Shown: positions 43,434-55,620 of the stretch, in pieces | Position numbering within the stretch: position 1 is the first letter of the stretch | How the letters are laid out: the number at the start of each line of letters is the position of its first letter | NCBI GenBank assembly: GCA_958450365.1 | Contig: CAUEEP010000750.1 | Coordinates: forward strand, 310,001-374,000 | DNA length: 64,000 nt | Source of the DNA: Mesorhabditis belari | Taxonomy: Eukaryota; Nematoda; Chromadorea; Rhabditida; Rhabditidae | Direction: 5' to 3' | The notes under the pieces: generated by a model | The model's database searches: none | Told to the model about the DNA's origin: nothing | Seen by the model: the letters and a program-made list of their open reading frames with translations, nothing else | Made by a program: the position numbers and the translations under genes

Positions 43434-46400
43434 TTATATACGATTCTTCTCTAATCGTCCAATCGGACGCATAGTTGGCATCGTAGTGGTGGTGGTGGTT
43501 GTGCTATAATCTGGCACGGGATCGGTCAGTGCAATTTTGCAGACAAAGTTGTAATAGTTGAGAGAGCACGAAGCGTAAGTCCACTTCTTGTAGTTGCCCG
43601 GCGGAAAATACGTTGTGTTGGTCGCCCAGAGCTAAAGGGGCTTTCATTTTACTGTAATTTGTTCTTTAGATAATAAAAACATTGTCGTAGAACTTTATCG
43701 ACAACAATTTGAATTCAAATGCCACATTTCCTCTAATAGAATCTCAAAGTGGTAAAAAGCTCATCTAGGATTTTGACTAGTGGTTCTATTGGAAAGGTTT
43801 CAAAAGATCAATGCGATAAGCTGATGGCTGATGGCTCCTAGAATCCCATTCACTTTTCACTCTTTTAGAAGAAATGATGGGAAGGCTTTATAGGGAGATA
43901 TCCGGATATTAGCAACTCAAATTGTTCTTTAATTTTTTGTTTCTAATTTCCTTGAATCTTATAGGGAAATGGTTTCTCGCGCATCTTTTCTTACTTGAAG
44001 GCACGGTATATAATTATAATCGGCATCGGTGAGAATGTTATTGTAGTCGAACGGAGTCCCATCAGTCCATGTCCAGGTATTGTCGACCTTGAATTGAGTT
44101 TAGTCAACTCTTAAAAGTGTTTGATTTACTCGTCGTGCTCCAAGCAAAGTTTGGTAGCTAATGACCGATACCGTAAGGGAAAGATCGCTGGCGAGAGCTG
44201 AAATTAGATGTTATGCATTACATTAGCAAAGCTTGAGACTTGAGAGTCTCAAGTCTGTTTCAAGCTCTGTCTCAAGTTGAGACAGAGCAATCAGATCATT
44301 GCTGGTGTGCAGTGATCTGATTGCTAGTGATCTGTGCAGTCGCCCGATAAGAGGATGGTGGCGGATTTTATTCCCGGCTTCACCGATTTTCTTTGATTCC
44401 TGGCCATTCCTGGCTTGCTATGAGAAAGCCGAGGGATCATTTCAATGCCAGCTTTCAATGTTAGCCTCTAGTTCAAAATCAGTGCTCAGAAATCTGGGAC
44501 TTCATTGTGACACCCATTATCGCCATTCCACCCACCAACAATCAGCTCATTCTCCTCTGCCGAGTGTATCGATGCTAGCTGTGCGCTGGCGTTCTGGCAG
44601 ACCTCGTTTGCACTGTTGAAGTCCAGAATACTGCTATTTGGGGTCACCACCTGGAAGTTAATTGAATAGCCGGACCTGAAAATATAATTCCTCTAGATGT
44701 GCACATGACGACTAAAATATGATGACCCAAATGTAGTGTGACATCCAGATTTCGGTTTGAATCGATTTAATTTTGGGGGAATCTAGATAATTTGCTAGAT
44801 CGAAGTCAACAACGGTCTCTCGACTGATCACCTGATTCCAGTAAAGATATTCAGTTAATTTTTAAACAAATTATCTTATCTGGATGGCACATAACATTTT
44901 GGGCAGTTCCGTTTTTAGTTTTGGCTCAGCTAAATGCCTTGTAGCAGCTGTTGAAGCGTCTATCGTAGTACCAGCCCAGCGAGCACTCGGCCGGCTTCGT
45001 CGCTGGATTCGTCGGCGACTGGGCAGTCATAGCTTTGCAGACGGCGTTCAAGAATTTGGTGTTACAGTCGGCGTCGCTCCATTGTCCGTACTCTGGATTC
45101 GATGATTTACTGGACGAGACCTAAGACTCATGTAAGTGCATATTCGACAGCATTCACTTGAACACATTGCCTTCCCGTGTTCCCATCGGCGGCAAAGTTT
45201 GTATAGTCGAAGGCTGTGCCATCAGACCATTGCCAACCGTTTTCCACCTTTAATTGAGAAATTTCGGATGCTAGAAGTTATGGTTCCAATATGGTTCCTG
45301 TGAATCTATGTGAATATCAGCTCGTGTGAATAGACGAATAGGAGTTCATTGTATTAACTAGTCTTCTAAAATAACCCTCTTCTACAATAAGTCTTCTATA
45401 GTAGTCTACTAGGCTTCTATACTAACAATTAAAAGCTAAACCCATTTTTTTTCTGCTTATAGACTTGTTAGCACAGCTGCTAATGGAAGGCAAAACCTCA
45501 CTCGTTTTCCCCCGAGAAGCGTCTGGTATTGCGAGGTTGTAGTGGCCATTGCTGAGATGTCTAAAACAAGAGCAACATTATACTTTCATTTCCACATAAC
45601 CGATGATAAATTGGTCCTCGACTGGCGAATGAATCGACGCCAGCTGACTGTTACTGTTTGCCGCTTTGCACAACGCCTCGGCTTCCTCGTACGTCAATCC
45701 TCCTGTTTGAGTGACCACCTGAACGTAAACAAAAACATAAACACTCTTCTATATTTTGCTTTCACTAGCTGCAGTGTAATTTCAAAAATTTCAAGATTTC
45801 CGCTAACTATTCCCCAAAAACTTTTCACTTCACACTATTGGGTCCAAAAATACTGTTTAATTGTCAAACTACCTTTTTATTTGTATCTTTTTATAACATT
45901 AAATGGCGTCTAATTTTAGAGAAGTCCATACCGCTTTGTTCCTTTGAATAAAGCATACCGTAAAAGCTGTGATAGTAGCCTCCTATAGGAGCGTCGTGTA
46001 GTCTAAGTTTACACTCAAATAACCGCTCATATCTCGGCGCTCAGGCATTTGTTTCAAAGCGCTTAGGTATCAAATTAAAGTAGAGAGGATGGATGATTTT
46101 TTGAGATATAACACATATTTTTAGCATTAACCAGTGCATAGAGAAAGATGATTGAAAAGTAGCAAAAAAGGCCGATTTTTCATCATTTTTCAATCATCTT
46201 TCTCTATGCACTGGTTAATGCTAAAAATATGTGTTATATCTCAAAAAATCACCCATCCTCTCTACTTTAATTTAATACCTAAGCGGGCTGAAACAAATGT
46301 CTGGGCGCCAAGTTCTGAGCGGTTATTTGAGTGTAAACGTCGACTACGCGACGCTCCTATAAGGGGGCTACTATTACAGCTTTTACGGTATATTATTATT

Positions 46401-46633
46401 CTTTCAATTTGTAACCGATTGAAATTTGTGAATTCGGATTCTTTAGCTTAGTTTGATTATACACTTAACCTTTTATCTGCATTCAATTTTATTAGTCAAT
46501 TTTACTACCAAATCAAAATCATTCAAACCTTATAGCAGCTGCCATTCAAATATCTAGAGTAGAGCCAATCGGCTGGACAGTCCGCAGCAACCAGCGCGAC
46601 AAGGAGGCCAACAAATAGAAGCAAACGGGCCAT
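43434..46633 (-). CDS. Secreted two-domain C-type lectin (left copy)
   Basis: Nine exons on the minus strand; coding start 46633, stop 43434. The start exon is MARLLLFVGLLVALVAADCP...CYK (signal peptide, first Cys). Domain 1: TYEEAEALCKAANSNSQLAS, WQWSDGTAFDYTNFA, then FLNAVCKAM. A Thr/Pro linker follows. Domain 2 starts AECSLGWYYDRRFNSCYK, then CQNASAQLASIHSAEENEL, TWTDGTPFDYNN and YNFVCKIAL, with a Thr-rich tail. The intron joining the domains starts after AAG with GC (AAGGCATTTAGC), a GC-AG intron; a literal reading would stop after domain 1. About 342 residues. A near-identical copy is at 58158-61345. Confidence 0.85.
45957..46392. repeat. Palindromic MITE in lectin intron (left)
   Basis: Ends TACCGTAAAAGCTGTGATAG and complement; a long hairpin centred near 46180 (GAAAGATGATTGAAAA and complement). 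The same element is in the same intron of the right copy (58400-58836), so it predates the duplication. Confidence 0.85.
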
Positions 46634-47408
46634 GATTTGTGTTTGGAAACCGTTCAGTTCATTTCTCTTATATGGCAGGCTGATTCAAAAGGTGAGCCAT
46701 AGACGATAAGTAATTCAATTGAAAAGTCTCTTTTTAAATGCCTCCTTTTGATTCAATTCTCCCATTGAAACTTATCAAAAGAAGCAGTTTTCTTTTGAAT
46801 AGACTGTATATGACTAAAACAGAATTGGGCTATTGAATTTTGGATTAAGTGAATTTAAGTGAATTCTTGTAGGGAGCTACGGAAATCAATTGGCAATAGA
46901 ATATCGAATGAGTACGCATTGCTCGGTGTAATAGGCTGAAAATCTTTTCATTTCTTTTTGTACTTTCGTTTAAAATCAAATGTTTTTAGAGATTTTTTAC
47001 GAAAAACACTTGTTTTTACTCTTGAGTTTGCTTGAAAGTGAACACTGATTGATTTAAAAGGATGGTAAAATGAATTTGCCATCCTTTTAAAGATGGTAAA
47101 TGGTAAAACACATTCCACATTGCACATTACATTACATTATGCATCTACAACGGGGAAACTTTACAGTGCTACTTTACATAGAAGCAAACTATTATAGTTG
47201 AATCTTTCCTTTGCCCGTTGTCTTCTTATCAGATCTGCGATACTTCTTATCGAATCCGATCTTCATTGGAACCGATCTCCATTGAACACTCGAGATTGTG
47301 GTTCATCAGCGAAAGAAGAGAAAATTGAGGTGATTATGTTTGAGTGAGCTTTTTCTCTATGCATTGTGCAATGTTTTAGATTTGATTGACGTTTAAAACA
47401 ATAATAGT

Positions 47409-50400
47409 TTATTTATTCTTTGAAATAACCAATCGACAATGTACACATTTCAGCGCAAAATTCCGCCAGTCTCCGCTCGAATTTCTCACCACGCCGTTAA
47501 TGACACTTTGCTCGGTTTCCTGAAAAATCAATAACAATTCAAAAACCTTGTAGATGTACTTTGTGCTCGATTTGTTAACACACCAGAAAAATCTTACCCT
47601 TGAATGCTCAGCTCTTTCCGCAATCCAATCTTTCAAAGAAATCCACTCATTCACCTCCAAATAGATTGCCCAGTAATCGATTTTAATCTTTCCATGGTAC
47701 CAATCCTAAAAAATTATTGTAAATAGATCTGTTATTTAAGCGTATAAGCTCTTTCAAATACCTCCAATTGCTTCATTACACCACTCTTTCGTTTGATAAA
47801 GTTAGAGCCGTGCTCGGAGAAGGTTGGTGGTAACTAAAATTGTATATTGGAGTTGATTTTTTTGAAAACAACTTGAGATCTCAATACAACAGTGACTAAA
47901 TATGGTAAAGTTGTTTCAAAAGCTAACAATCAGGATTAGAGCTAACTTCTAGTTGACTTGGGTTGTCTAGAACTAGACCTAGCTGGCTTGGAGTTGTCCA
48001 GAGCTAGACCTAGCTGGCTTGGGTTGTCTAGAGCTAGACCTAGCTGGCTTGGGTTGTCCAGAGCTAGATCTGGTTGGCTTGGGTTGTCCAGAGCTAGATC
48101 TGGTTGGCTTGGGTTGTCCAGAGCTAGATCTGGCTGGCTTGGGTTGTCCAGAGCTAGGCCTAGCTGGCTTGGGTTGTCTAGAGCTAGACCTAGCTGGCTT
48201 GGAGTTGTCCAGAGCTAAACCTGACTGGCTTGGATTGTCTAGAGCTAGACTTGGCTGGCTTGGGTTGTCTAGAGCTAGACCTAGCTGGCTTGGGTTGTCC
48301 AGAGCTAGGCCTAGCTGGCTTGGATTGTCTAGAGCTAGACCTAGCTGGCTTGGGTTGTCCAGAGCTAGACCAGTCTGACAACAAGCTTGGTCAGGTAGGC
48401 ATAATTGACAATAACCCAACTCTGACGTCTAGCCTGACCCGGGTAAAAGCGGTTTTGAAAGGACCTTGAGTAGTGTAAGCCATTAGTCAGATCTATTCAT
48501 AAATTTCATGATCCACGTTAATCCTAGTGCACCAAAGTGTACACAGTCTAAAGTGTTTTGAGTCAAGTACAAAGATTTGTCTCTTGCTAAAAGAGCATTT
48601 GCTATACGGTAGCATTTGATTTCCCAAGTTTGATCAAAGTTTTATGAAGCTGTTTACCCGGAAACTTGACTCCGCGAATTCAAGCGTTGGTCTCGTTGGA
48701 CCAAAAAAGGCGAGATCGTGAAGTTGAACCTTTTGAATATCGTGAAGCTAGAAGACCTTAAGTTTTTTAAATTTAGCTTTTCCTACCGTAATCTTTTCCA
48801 TCAATTGCCCATAGATCTCTTGAACGGATTGATTTCTGTAGTGAACCTCGGAGGAGTCGATTTCAAGAGAGAGCTGTGGGGTGAACGAGTGGAACAAGCT
48901 GTCTTATAGTCTTATAGTTCAGTATGCCAGATAGCTAGTGATTGCAATCAGCTAGCATTTTTTGATCTCTACTTTGTGCTTAAAATAGAAAATCCTTCTG
49001 GTACACTCAATTCTTTTTGTTTCTTTTTATTTGAGTAAAAAGAGAAATAGATAAAAAGAAGCTACTTAAATAAAACGATTTAGTATAATAAGAAAACAAA
49101 GAATTGAGTGCATAGGAAAGGATGCGTTTACACTCTAAACACCGCACAAAGTACACCGAAGAAAGAGAAAGGGGACACGTTTTAGAAAACCGTTGAATTG
49201 AGAAGGAAACACTTGGCTTGACAATTGGCTTAATGGAGAAGGATTCTCACTAATAGTAAAGCCAAACTATCAGATGGTTATAGTAGTTAACAATAGTAGT
49301 TACCGTAAATACTGTAATTGGACCCCACCTCCCTCGTACAGTCGCGTAGTCGCAAAAGTTTTTTAGTATTTCATTTTTTTCAAAGCGCCTGTACTTTCAA
49401 AAAATGCGTCTTTGGTATCAAAAAATAGCCCTGAATTTCAGCTATTTTTTGATACCAAAACGAGCATTGTAGCATAAACCAGTGTCGAGAAAAACTTGTT
49501 CAAAGCTAGACTACGCAACACTCCGCACCTTTTTTCACGTTTTTCAAAGCACCCGTACTTTCAAAAAATACGTCTTTGGTATCAAAAAATAGCTGAAATT
49601 CAGGGCTATTTTTTGATACCTAAACGTGCATTGTAGCATAAACCAGTGTCGAGAAAAACTTGTTCAAAGCTAGACTACGCAACACTCCGCACCGTCATTA
49701 TGGGAGTGGGGTACTATTACAGTATTTACGGTAGCGCCTATTAGAGGGGCGCTACTATTACGGTAACACAGCATATTCTTTTTCGAAACTTTTAGAAAAC
49801 GGTTGCTAAACTCCTCACCGTTGCCAGTTTTCATTCACCGTTTTCACTCCAAGGATCACGTTGCACAGTTTTAGAGACTAAACTTGAAAGGTAATATTTC
49901 GGAAACTTTCGAATTACCAAAACCATCGGTTTTCTCAAGGGATCGTTGCCCATTCTTGACAATAACTCATCAAAATCGATCTGTAATTTGAATCCGATGA
50001 ATATTTGATTGAATAATCAGCTGAGAAGTAAATAAAACTATTCTATGTAAGGATTCTATGTAAATTTTTCTTTACTCACATTTTGTAGTTGAAGCCTGAG
50101 AATTGGATGCTTCAGATAGCTTTTGAGTCTGAGCGCCAGGCTTACGATGGGATTCTCAGAATAGATAAATGTTTGCTCAGTTTTCTGAAATTCATCTTAA
50201 CACATTCGCGACGATCCGACTCATTGGAACCGTATTGGAACCGTATTGGAACCTTTTAGATCAAAATAGGAACCGTATTGGAACCTTTTAGATCAAAATA
50301 GGAACCGTATTGGAACCTTTTAGATCAAAATAGGAACCGTATTGGATCAACGAATGACGGTGGTACTAATGACGATTTTTTTTGGTTTCAACTCAAGTTT

Positions 50401-53400
50401 TTAACGACTATTGTTATTTGTTTTTTAGAAAGTTCTCTAACTTTGCGTTAGAGAGTTTTCAAGATGAGATTCAGAGCTATCGAATGACTGTAATACAGTC
50501 CGTTTCATATTTCTTTATCCACCCCCCAAAAAGAGGTTTTATGGAGAATGGGTGGAGATATCGAGCTATTTTCTTTTGCAATAGAAAGACCATATTGTAA
50601 AACCCTAAAAACATCGTTTTTGGGTTACTGGATTTTCTCAACATAAAAAAAACTAAGAAAGAAGATTCTGCGACCGTTTCACATTTCTTTATCCACCCTT
50701 AGGAACTTTGAAAATCAACGCTTATTTGATGTTACTATTCATTTTTTTGCTTTACTTAAATTTTTTTTAATATTTTGTAATCATTTGTCGTCATTTTAGG
50801 AAATGGGACGTTGGAAAGTGCTTTCTGATTACGAGAAGGGACAGATCGATGCCTACAAGATCGACGAGAAGGGACAGATCGATGCCTACAAGATCGACGA
50901 GAAGGGACAGATCGATGCCTACAAGATCGACGAGAAGGGACAGATCGATGCCTACAAGATCGACAAGAAGGGTATTCGAGAAATCGCAAGGCTGTTGGGC
51001 CGCAATCACAATTGCATTCGACGTTATTTAAAGAACAAGAACGTGACCACTCCTAAAAAGAAGACTGGGCCCAAACCTCAGCTTACATCTCGAGCTAAGC
51101 GTCACATTGTGAATTCAATTCATGGAAAGTCATCCTACGACTAAGTTTATCTTGAATTTCATGAAGTCAATCTTAGGAAAGAAAGAAGGAGATGGATCTG
51201 GGTCAGTGAAAAGGGAATATCAAACGCCATTTCCTTTCCTCTTCTTTTCATCTTTTGCCTTGAATTAAGAATGAAAAATAGAAATTCTGCCAGAAAATAT
51301 GAGTAAGTAAGCAAGTTTTAGCATAAACAGAATTGAAAAAAAAGCCTGAAATTAGTCTAAGATGAGGATTTTATTGGCTTAATACATTCAAGACAATACG
51401 GTTCACCGGTGGGTCGTACTAATAACGATTATTTTTAATGTGAACTCAAAGTTTAAACAATTTTTGTTCTTTATCTTGCAGAAATTTCTCGATAACTTTG
51501 TACTAGTTTTCAAGAGGAGATTCAGAGCTATTGAATGACTGTAATAGTTTAGTTTATCTTGAATTCTATCAGTCAAATAGTTAACGACTACGCGTCTGTA
51601 CGCTACGTTGTTAAAAAGTTAAAAACACAAGCTCACCCGATTCTCGGTGAGTCGAACCTCTTCATAAAATTTCTCTCCATTAAAGTGACGAACTTCGCTC
51701 GCTTCTGATTCTATCTTAACAATAGTAGCTACCGTAAATGTAATAGATCTGTACTGTAATAGATCTGTACTGTAATAGATCTGTACTGTAATAGATCAAA
51801 TGCTTTAAATTAGAGTTCGGCAAACAAAACCAGAACCCAAACAGACCAAAACGAAAACCAAAGCCAAAACCAAAACACCAAAACACCAAAACAAACCAAA
51901 ACTCAATTTGCATATAAATTAACATGTAAATTTAAAATTGTAAAATGCAAATTTGCCTTTCACTTTTTCTCACTCCCCAAAATCTGGCGGCCGAAAAAAG
52001 GACCAAAACACGACCTCGAAATTTCGAAACAAAAAATAGCCTATGGGATAGATTTTTGGATGCTGATTTCAAATCTGCAAACAGATTTTCGCTAGCTCCT
52101 CCCAGTCGCGAGATATTGCCGAGTTTTGGTTAGTTTTGGTTTTGGTTTTGGTTTCGGTTTGTTTTGGTTTTGGTTTTGTTATGGTTTTGGTTTTGTTATG
52201 GTTTTGGTTTTGGTAGTTTTGGTTTTGGTTAAGTTTTGTTTTCCGAAGTCTACTGTAAATACTACTAAAACTACTGTAATCTTAAAGATATTTTAACTAA
52301 GAATTCTGTATGAAAATAGCTAAAGAATAAGTCAAATCGAAAGATGCAAAAAGTAGATATCCGATTGGCAAGAAAGTTTGTAGAAAAAGTTTGCACGGTT
52401 CATAACATTTCTTGGTCTCATTTCTGTGCCCATGTAAGCTTGAATTTGCATTTAAAAAACGATAACAGCCTTTGTTCATAAGAGACCATCTGAAAGTGTC
52501 AAATTACAAGCTGCCAATCATTTTTTGGATTTATTACTTTGTAAGGTTAACTTTTTGACGGCGGAGAAGTTTCTCCCGTAGCGCAGTCGGCCTTCAGATT
52601 GTCTAAAGGCTCAGTCTCATAATCTGGAGGCCGTGAGTTCGAGTCTCACCGGGAGCAATCGATTTTAACTATTAGGTTGGCAAGAAAGTTCATAGAAAAA
52701 GTTTGCAAAGTGATTTCTCAAGAATCAAGCCATCAATTCTTCCCAGCTTTTGATAAACTTGAATATAATTCAAAAGATTTTGATGAAAAACATCAGAGTG
52801 GGCTTCAGGTAAAAAAAAAAATAAGAGATTTCTTTAGCTGAAGTGCCTTGGTCACTCAAAAAGTGACCAGCCTTTAGTCAAGTTTTTATTTGGTTAATGG
52901 ATAGGTAGTGAATCTCATTCAAAACCTAAAATAAAGTACTTAAAACAGGGAAAATTTGCAAACAAGAGAAAATCTCTAATTTTAAGGGAAAGCTGCACTC
53001 ATTTGTTTTTACGTGTAATTTCTTGGAGTCGGCTAAACGGCTAAACGGGGTAAATAATAAACGGCTTGTAAATAATAGAAGAAAATGTTCTTTGAATTGA
53101 TGGAGCTTCTGAATTAAAAGGTATTCAGTCAGATGAATGGATTTTATTTAAGAATACTGTAACATATCTAACCTTCTTCTTTTTATTCAAATGAATCTGA
53201 ATTGAGTGCCGTTTTCCCTTCTCTTTCACATGAATTTGGTAAAAATTCTGAAAATTGTTTGGAAATTTGATCAAAAATTGAAGTACCGTATTTGTTCGAA
53301 TAGAAGACCGGGTAAAGAGTGTCATCGCGTACTCCTGCGTAGCAGCCCTTCTTTTCTGCATAAAAGCTTTCAATCAAGTGCTATAGAGCTGGAAAATGGC

Positions 53401-54736
53401 TTAAAAATGGCTCAAAAATCTGTATTTTGGTATTTTTGAGTCATTTTCCAGCCCTATAGCTTTTATGCAGAAAAGAAATTTTAAAAAGCGCTGCTACGCA
53501 GGAGTACGCGATGTACGCGATGATACTCTTTACCCGGTCTTCTATTCGAACAAATACGGTATTCGTTATCTTTTAGGGGGGTGGGACAAAAAGCGATCTT
53601 TTATTTGCGCACCCGACCCAAAAGCGCACCCCCAAAAGCGCACTGGACCCAAAAGCGCACCCGTCCAAAAGCGCACCCCCAAAAGCGCACTGGACCCAAA
53701 AGCGCACCCGTCCAAAAGCGCACCCCCAAAAGCGCACTGGACCCAAAAGCGCACCCGACCCAAAAGCGCACCCCCAAAAGCGCACTGGACCCAAAAGCGC
53801 ACCTTTTCACTGTTGTTTTTTTGGCTTTTTGCAAATCAATACAAAACCAAAAATTCCAAATTTATTTCCCCATGATTATTAGACTAATATCTTTTGTTTC
53901 CGGTGCCAAAAATGAACTTCTAATTGTACTTTTGCTTCTTTATACCTTCAATAACAACCTAACCGTTTAACAGTAAAACATTTAGCAGTAAAACAACGAC
54001 ATAAAACAGACAAAAGTAACGATAACACAACTTAAACACATGGCAACATTATCGAGAAACAATATGAGGCAAGAGTTGAGATAAATGTTGAACATGAGAC
54101 ACATTATTTCTACCATTAAGTACAGCATGAAATCTAAGAGTCTGACGATGAACAACACGATTAATTTGAGGCTACAACTGACCAAACGAGAGATTTCGTC
54201 TATTGGCAAATTTTAGCCTGTTGATAGCATTTGACATTTCTTTAAAAAGCCGACAAAATTGATTCGCGAAAAGCAAAAAAACAACAGTGAAAAGGTGCGC
54301 TTTTGGGTCGGGTGCGCTTTTGGGTCGGGTGCGCTTTTGGACGAGTGCACTTTTGGGTCGCATGCGCTTTTGAAAAGGTGCGCTTTTGGGTCGGGTGCGC
54401 AAATAAAAGATCGCTTTTGTCCCACCCCCATCTTTTAGCTCAAAATTTACCTTATCTTCCCAAGTGATCGCAACTTTTTGAAATTTTCTCGAAAAGTGAT
54501 GTTTCTTGTTGAATCGATGCAATGCTTTACAAGTTCTGCTGATCTAAAATCAAAAACAAATCAATAAAACTCGAAAAATAGCTTTATATTATAAAATTAC
54601 AATAAAACTATAAAACTAAATACTTTTTCATGTAAAAACTTACTTTAACGCATGTTTTGTAATCGAAATCGACGAAAACTTTTAATAAAAGCTCTTCAGG
54701 TAAAGAAATTAACGGGATATTAATGCAATTATTCAT
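47409..54736 (-). CDS. F-box protein gene with repeat-filled introns
   Basis: Substrate-recognition subunit type of SCF ubiquitin ligase (family role). Minus-strand exons: 54736-54644, 54543-54451, 51714-51637, 50184-50080, 49980-~49870, 48898-48787, 47833-47762, 47705-47598, 47519-47409. The N-terminus is an F-box: ISLPEELLLKVFVDFDYKTC / ISRTCKALHRF. The later exons (ALRLKSYLKHPILRLQLQN; DFDELLSRMGNDPLRKPMVL; WYHGKIKIDYWAIYLEVNEW; DWRNFALKCVHCRLVISKNK-stop) are not a repeat domain I recognise; they resemble nematode-specific F-box-associated regions. Phase 0 joins link exons 1-5 and 6-9; the 5-to-6 join is unresolved. Introns 2 (2.7 kb) and 3 (1.5 kb) hold most of the local repeats. Confidence 0.6.
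47955..48378 (+). repeat. 30-bp minisatellite, ~14 copies
   Basis: Unit TTGGGTTGTCTAGAGCTAGA plus CCTAGCTGGC. Because the unit is 30 bp, frames stay open on both strands (for example GLALDNPSQL repeats on the minus strand). It lies in an F-box gene intron (48787 to 47833), so translation is not expected. Confidence 0.9.
48966..49162. repeat. MITE of the GTACTTTGTGC family
   Basis: Left CTACTTTGTGCTTAAAATAG, right complement GCACAAAGTACACC, with TTCTGGTACACTCAATTC-type inner sequence. In an F-box gene intron. Confidence 0.65.
49313..49735. repeat. MITE, TACCGTAAATACTGTAATTG family
   Basis: Complete ends TACCGTAAATACTGTAATTG and ACAGTATTTACGGTA, with two inner modules containing CTTTGGTATCAAAAAATAGC. 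Lies in an F-box gene intron. Confidence 0.75.
50222..50345 (+). repeat. ~30-bp tandem repeat
   Basis: Four copies of GAACCGTATTGGAACCTTTT plus AGATCAAAATAG, between F-box exons 3 and 4. Confidence 0.85.
50803..51144 (+). pseudogene. Tc3-like transposase N-terminus with internal 33-bp repeats
   Basis: A plus-strand frame starts MGRWKVLSDYEKGQIDAYKI, and the segment EKGQIDAYKID is present four times in tandem (33-bp DNA repeat, 50839-50968). Then KKGIREIARLLGRNHNCIRR completes the helix-turn-helix typical of Tc3-type transposases, and TTPKKKTGPKPQLTSRAKRH follows. It stops at TAA, without the catalytic domain. It lies antisense in F-box intron 3. Confidence 0.75.
51722..52285. repeat. Fold-back repeat with CCAAAACC arms
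   Basis: A CTGTACTGTAATAGAT tandem (51745-51795), arms of ACCAAAAC repeats (51835-51905) and the complementary GGTTTTGG repeats (52130-52245), with outer GTAGCTACCGTAAATGTAAT and complement-like CTGTAAATACTACTAAAACT. In F-box intron 2. Confidence 0.65.
52363..53165 (+). mobile_element. Mariner-type repeat with embedded tRNA-Met relic
   Basis: Two directly oriented mariner-type ends, TTGGCAAGAAAGTTTGTAGA (52365) and TTAGGTTGGCAAGAAAGTTC (52672), enclose a tRNA-Met-like sequence. The part after 52672 matches the right end of the element at 13852-14793 (AAGTGACCAGCCTTT etc.), and the part before it matches the flank of the tRNA at 14820 (GATTGGCAGCTTGTAATTTG). Confidence 0.7.
52571..52656 (+). 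pseudogene. Disrupted tRNA-Met
   Basis: CTCCCGTAGCGCAGTCGGC ... CAGTCTCATAATCTG ... GTGAGTTCGAGTCTCACCGG and CGGGAGCA. The D-arm 3' strand is replaced by CTTCAGATTGTCTAAAGGCT, so it cannot fold normally. Acceptor and T-arm are intact. Confidence 0.7.
53284..53563. repeat. Palindromic MITE (TACCGTATTTGTTCGAATAG)
   Basis: Ends TACCGTATTTGTTCGAATAG and CTATTCGAACAAATACGGTA with arms containing ACCGGGTAAAGAGT. Centre near 53425 (TCTGTATTTTGGTATTT). In F-box intron 2. Confidence 0.85.
53573..54433. mobile_element. Fold-back element with AAAAGCGCACCC satellite arms
   Basis: The left end GGGGTGGGACAAAAAGCGAT and its complement at the right (54398-54430) bound ~860 bp. Arms are tandem AAAAGCGCACCC(C) units, about 14 on the left and 5 on the right. 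The loop has no gene. Its right edge abuts F-box exon 2 (54451). Confidence 0.8.
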
Positions 54737-55114
54737 CAAAAAGAATAGAATAGAGAAGACGAATGAAAATAGAAAAGAATTGATAGCGTAAACAGATTGT
54801 TTACGACTACGAGCGATGACAAAATGACACCGGGAAAAGGCCGGGCAATGCTTCGATTTTAGAAGTTGATAGAATAAGAATGGAAATAGAAAAAGGTATT
54901 ATAAAGTTCAGGTTCGCAATCTCTTTCGTGATTCGCTCTTTTCTGGTCTCCGGGTATTTTGATTGAGTTTACGATTATTTAAATCGAATCGATCTCCTCG
55001 AAAATTCCCGTTCGCAAATCAGAAATCGGAATTTCAGAAACAGAAATCGCAAATTCAAAGAAGTCACAAAGATACTCAAGAATCACCAGAGGACTCGGGC
55101 ACACCTTTTCGACA

Positions 55115-55620
55115 GCACCGTCCTCCTGGTACTCTGCTAAGGGACAGAGACCTGGGCCACGACACAGACCACTGAACGAGCTCTGAGAACCACGCATCGA
55201 GCCCTCCTCGGCTACCTCCTCGGCTACCTTCCTGAAAGGAACCTCCTTGGGCACAATAGGAAAGCTTAACCAAGACCTATGAAGTACGGATATGCGCTCT
55301 CGGGACTCAGAGATCCAGTGGAAGTGATTGAGAGAAAAAGACTCAGATGGGCCGGGCCGGTCACGTAGCCAGAAGAACAGACGACAGATGGACGATACGG
55401 ATCACAGTGGCTACCACGAGACCAGAAGAGGCCCATCGGAAGACCAGCAACGAGGTGGAGCAAGAGTGGCAGAGACGGCCAGAGAAAGGATGGCTAGAGT
55501 GCAACCACCACCAGCACAAGCAAGTCGAAGACTTCGAACCAGGAACAATCAAGATAGGAAACACTGGATGACAATAGCAAGGGATAGAGAAATGTGGAAG
55601 CAGGTTTTGAGCTGCGCAAA
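55115..55620 (+). pseudogene. LINE reverse-transcriptase C-terminal remnant
   Basis: Shifting plus-strand frames give DRDLGHDTDH, then RKRLRWAGHVARRTDDRWT (the conserved RRWAGHVAR block at the end of many LINE ORF2 proteins), and later KHWMTIARDREMWKQ. Several stops and frame changes. Its 5' part and 3' tail are not defined. Confidence 0.7.

Larger units (their letters stand above)
43257..46982. repeat. Duplicated block B, left (with 57812-61530, inverted)
   Basis: 3.7 kb containing the two-domain lectin plus ~350 bp of upstream and ~180 bp of downstream sequence, repeated in inverted orientation on the right. Both ends are sharp (GTACTTTCGTTTAAAATCAA at one end, AAAAGTTTACGTTATC-like sequence at the other). 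Confidence 0.85.

Noticed and set aside
47958..48469. Repeat proteins (GLALDNPSQL or SRARPSWLGL units) up to 146 codons
   Set aside because: The 30-bp minisatellite is a multiple of three, so every frame without a stop stays open; it sits in an F-box intron and has no splice or start context.
53465..53970. Open frames of KSAPPKAHWTQKRT repeats
   Set aside because: They are the AAAAGCGCACCC satellite arms of a fold-back element, open on both strands and mirrored at 54280-54425.
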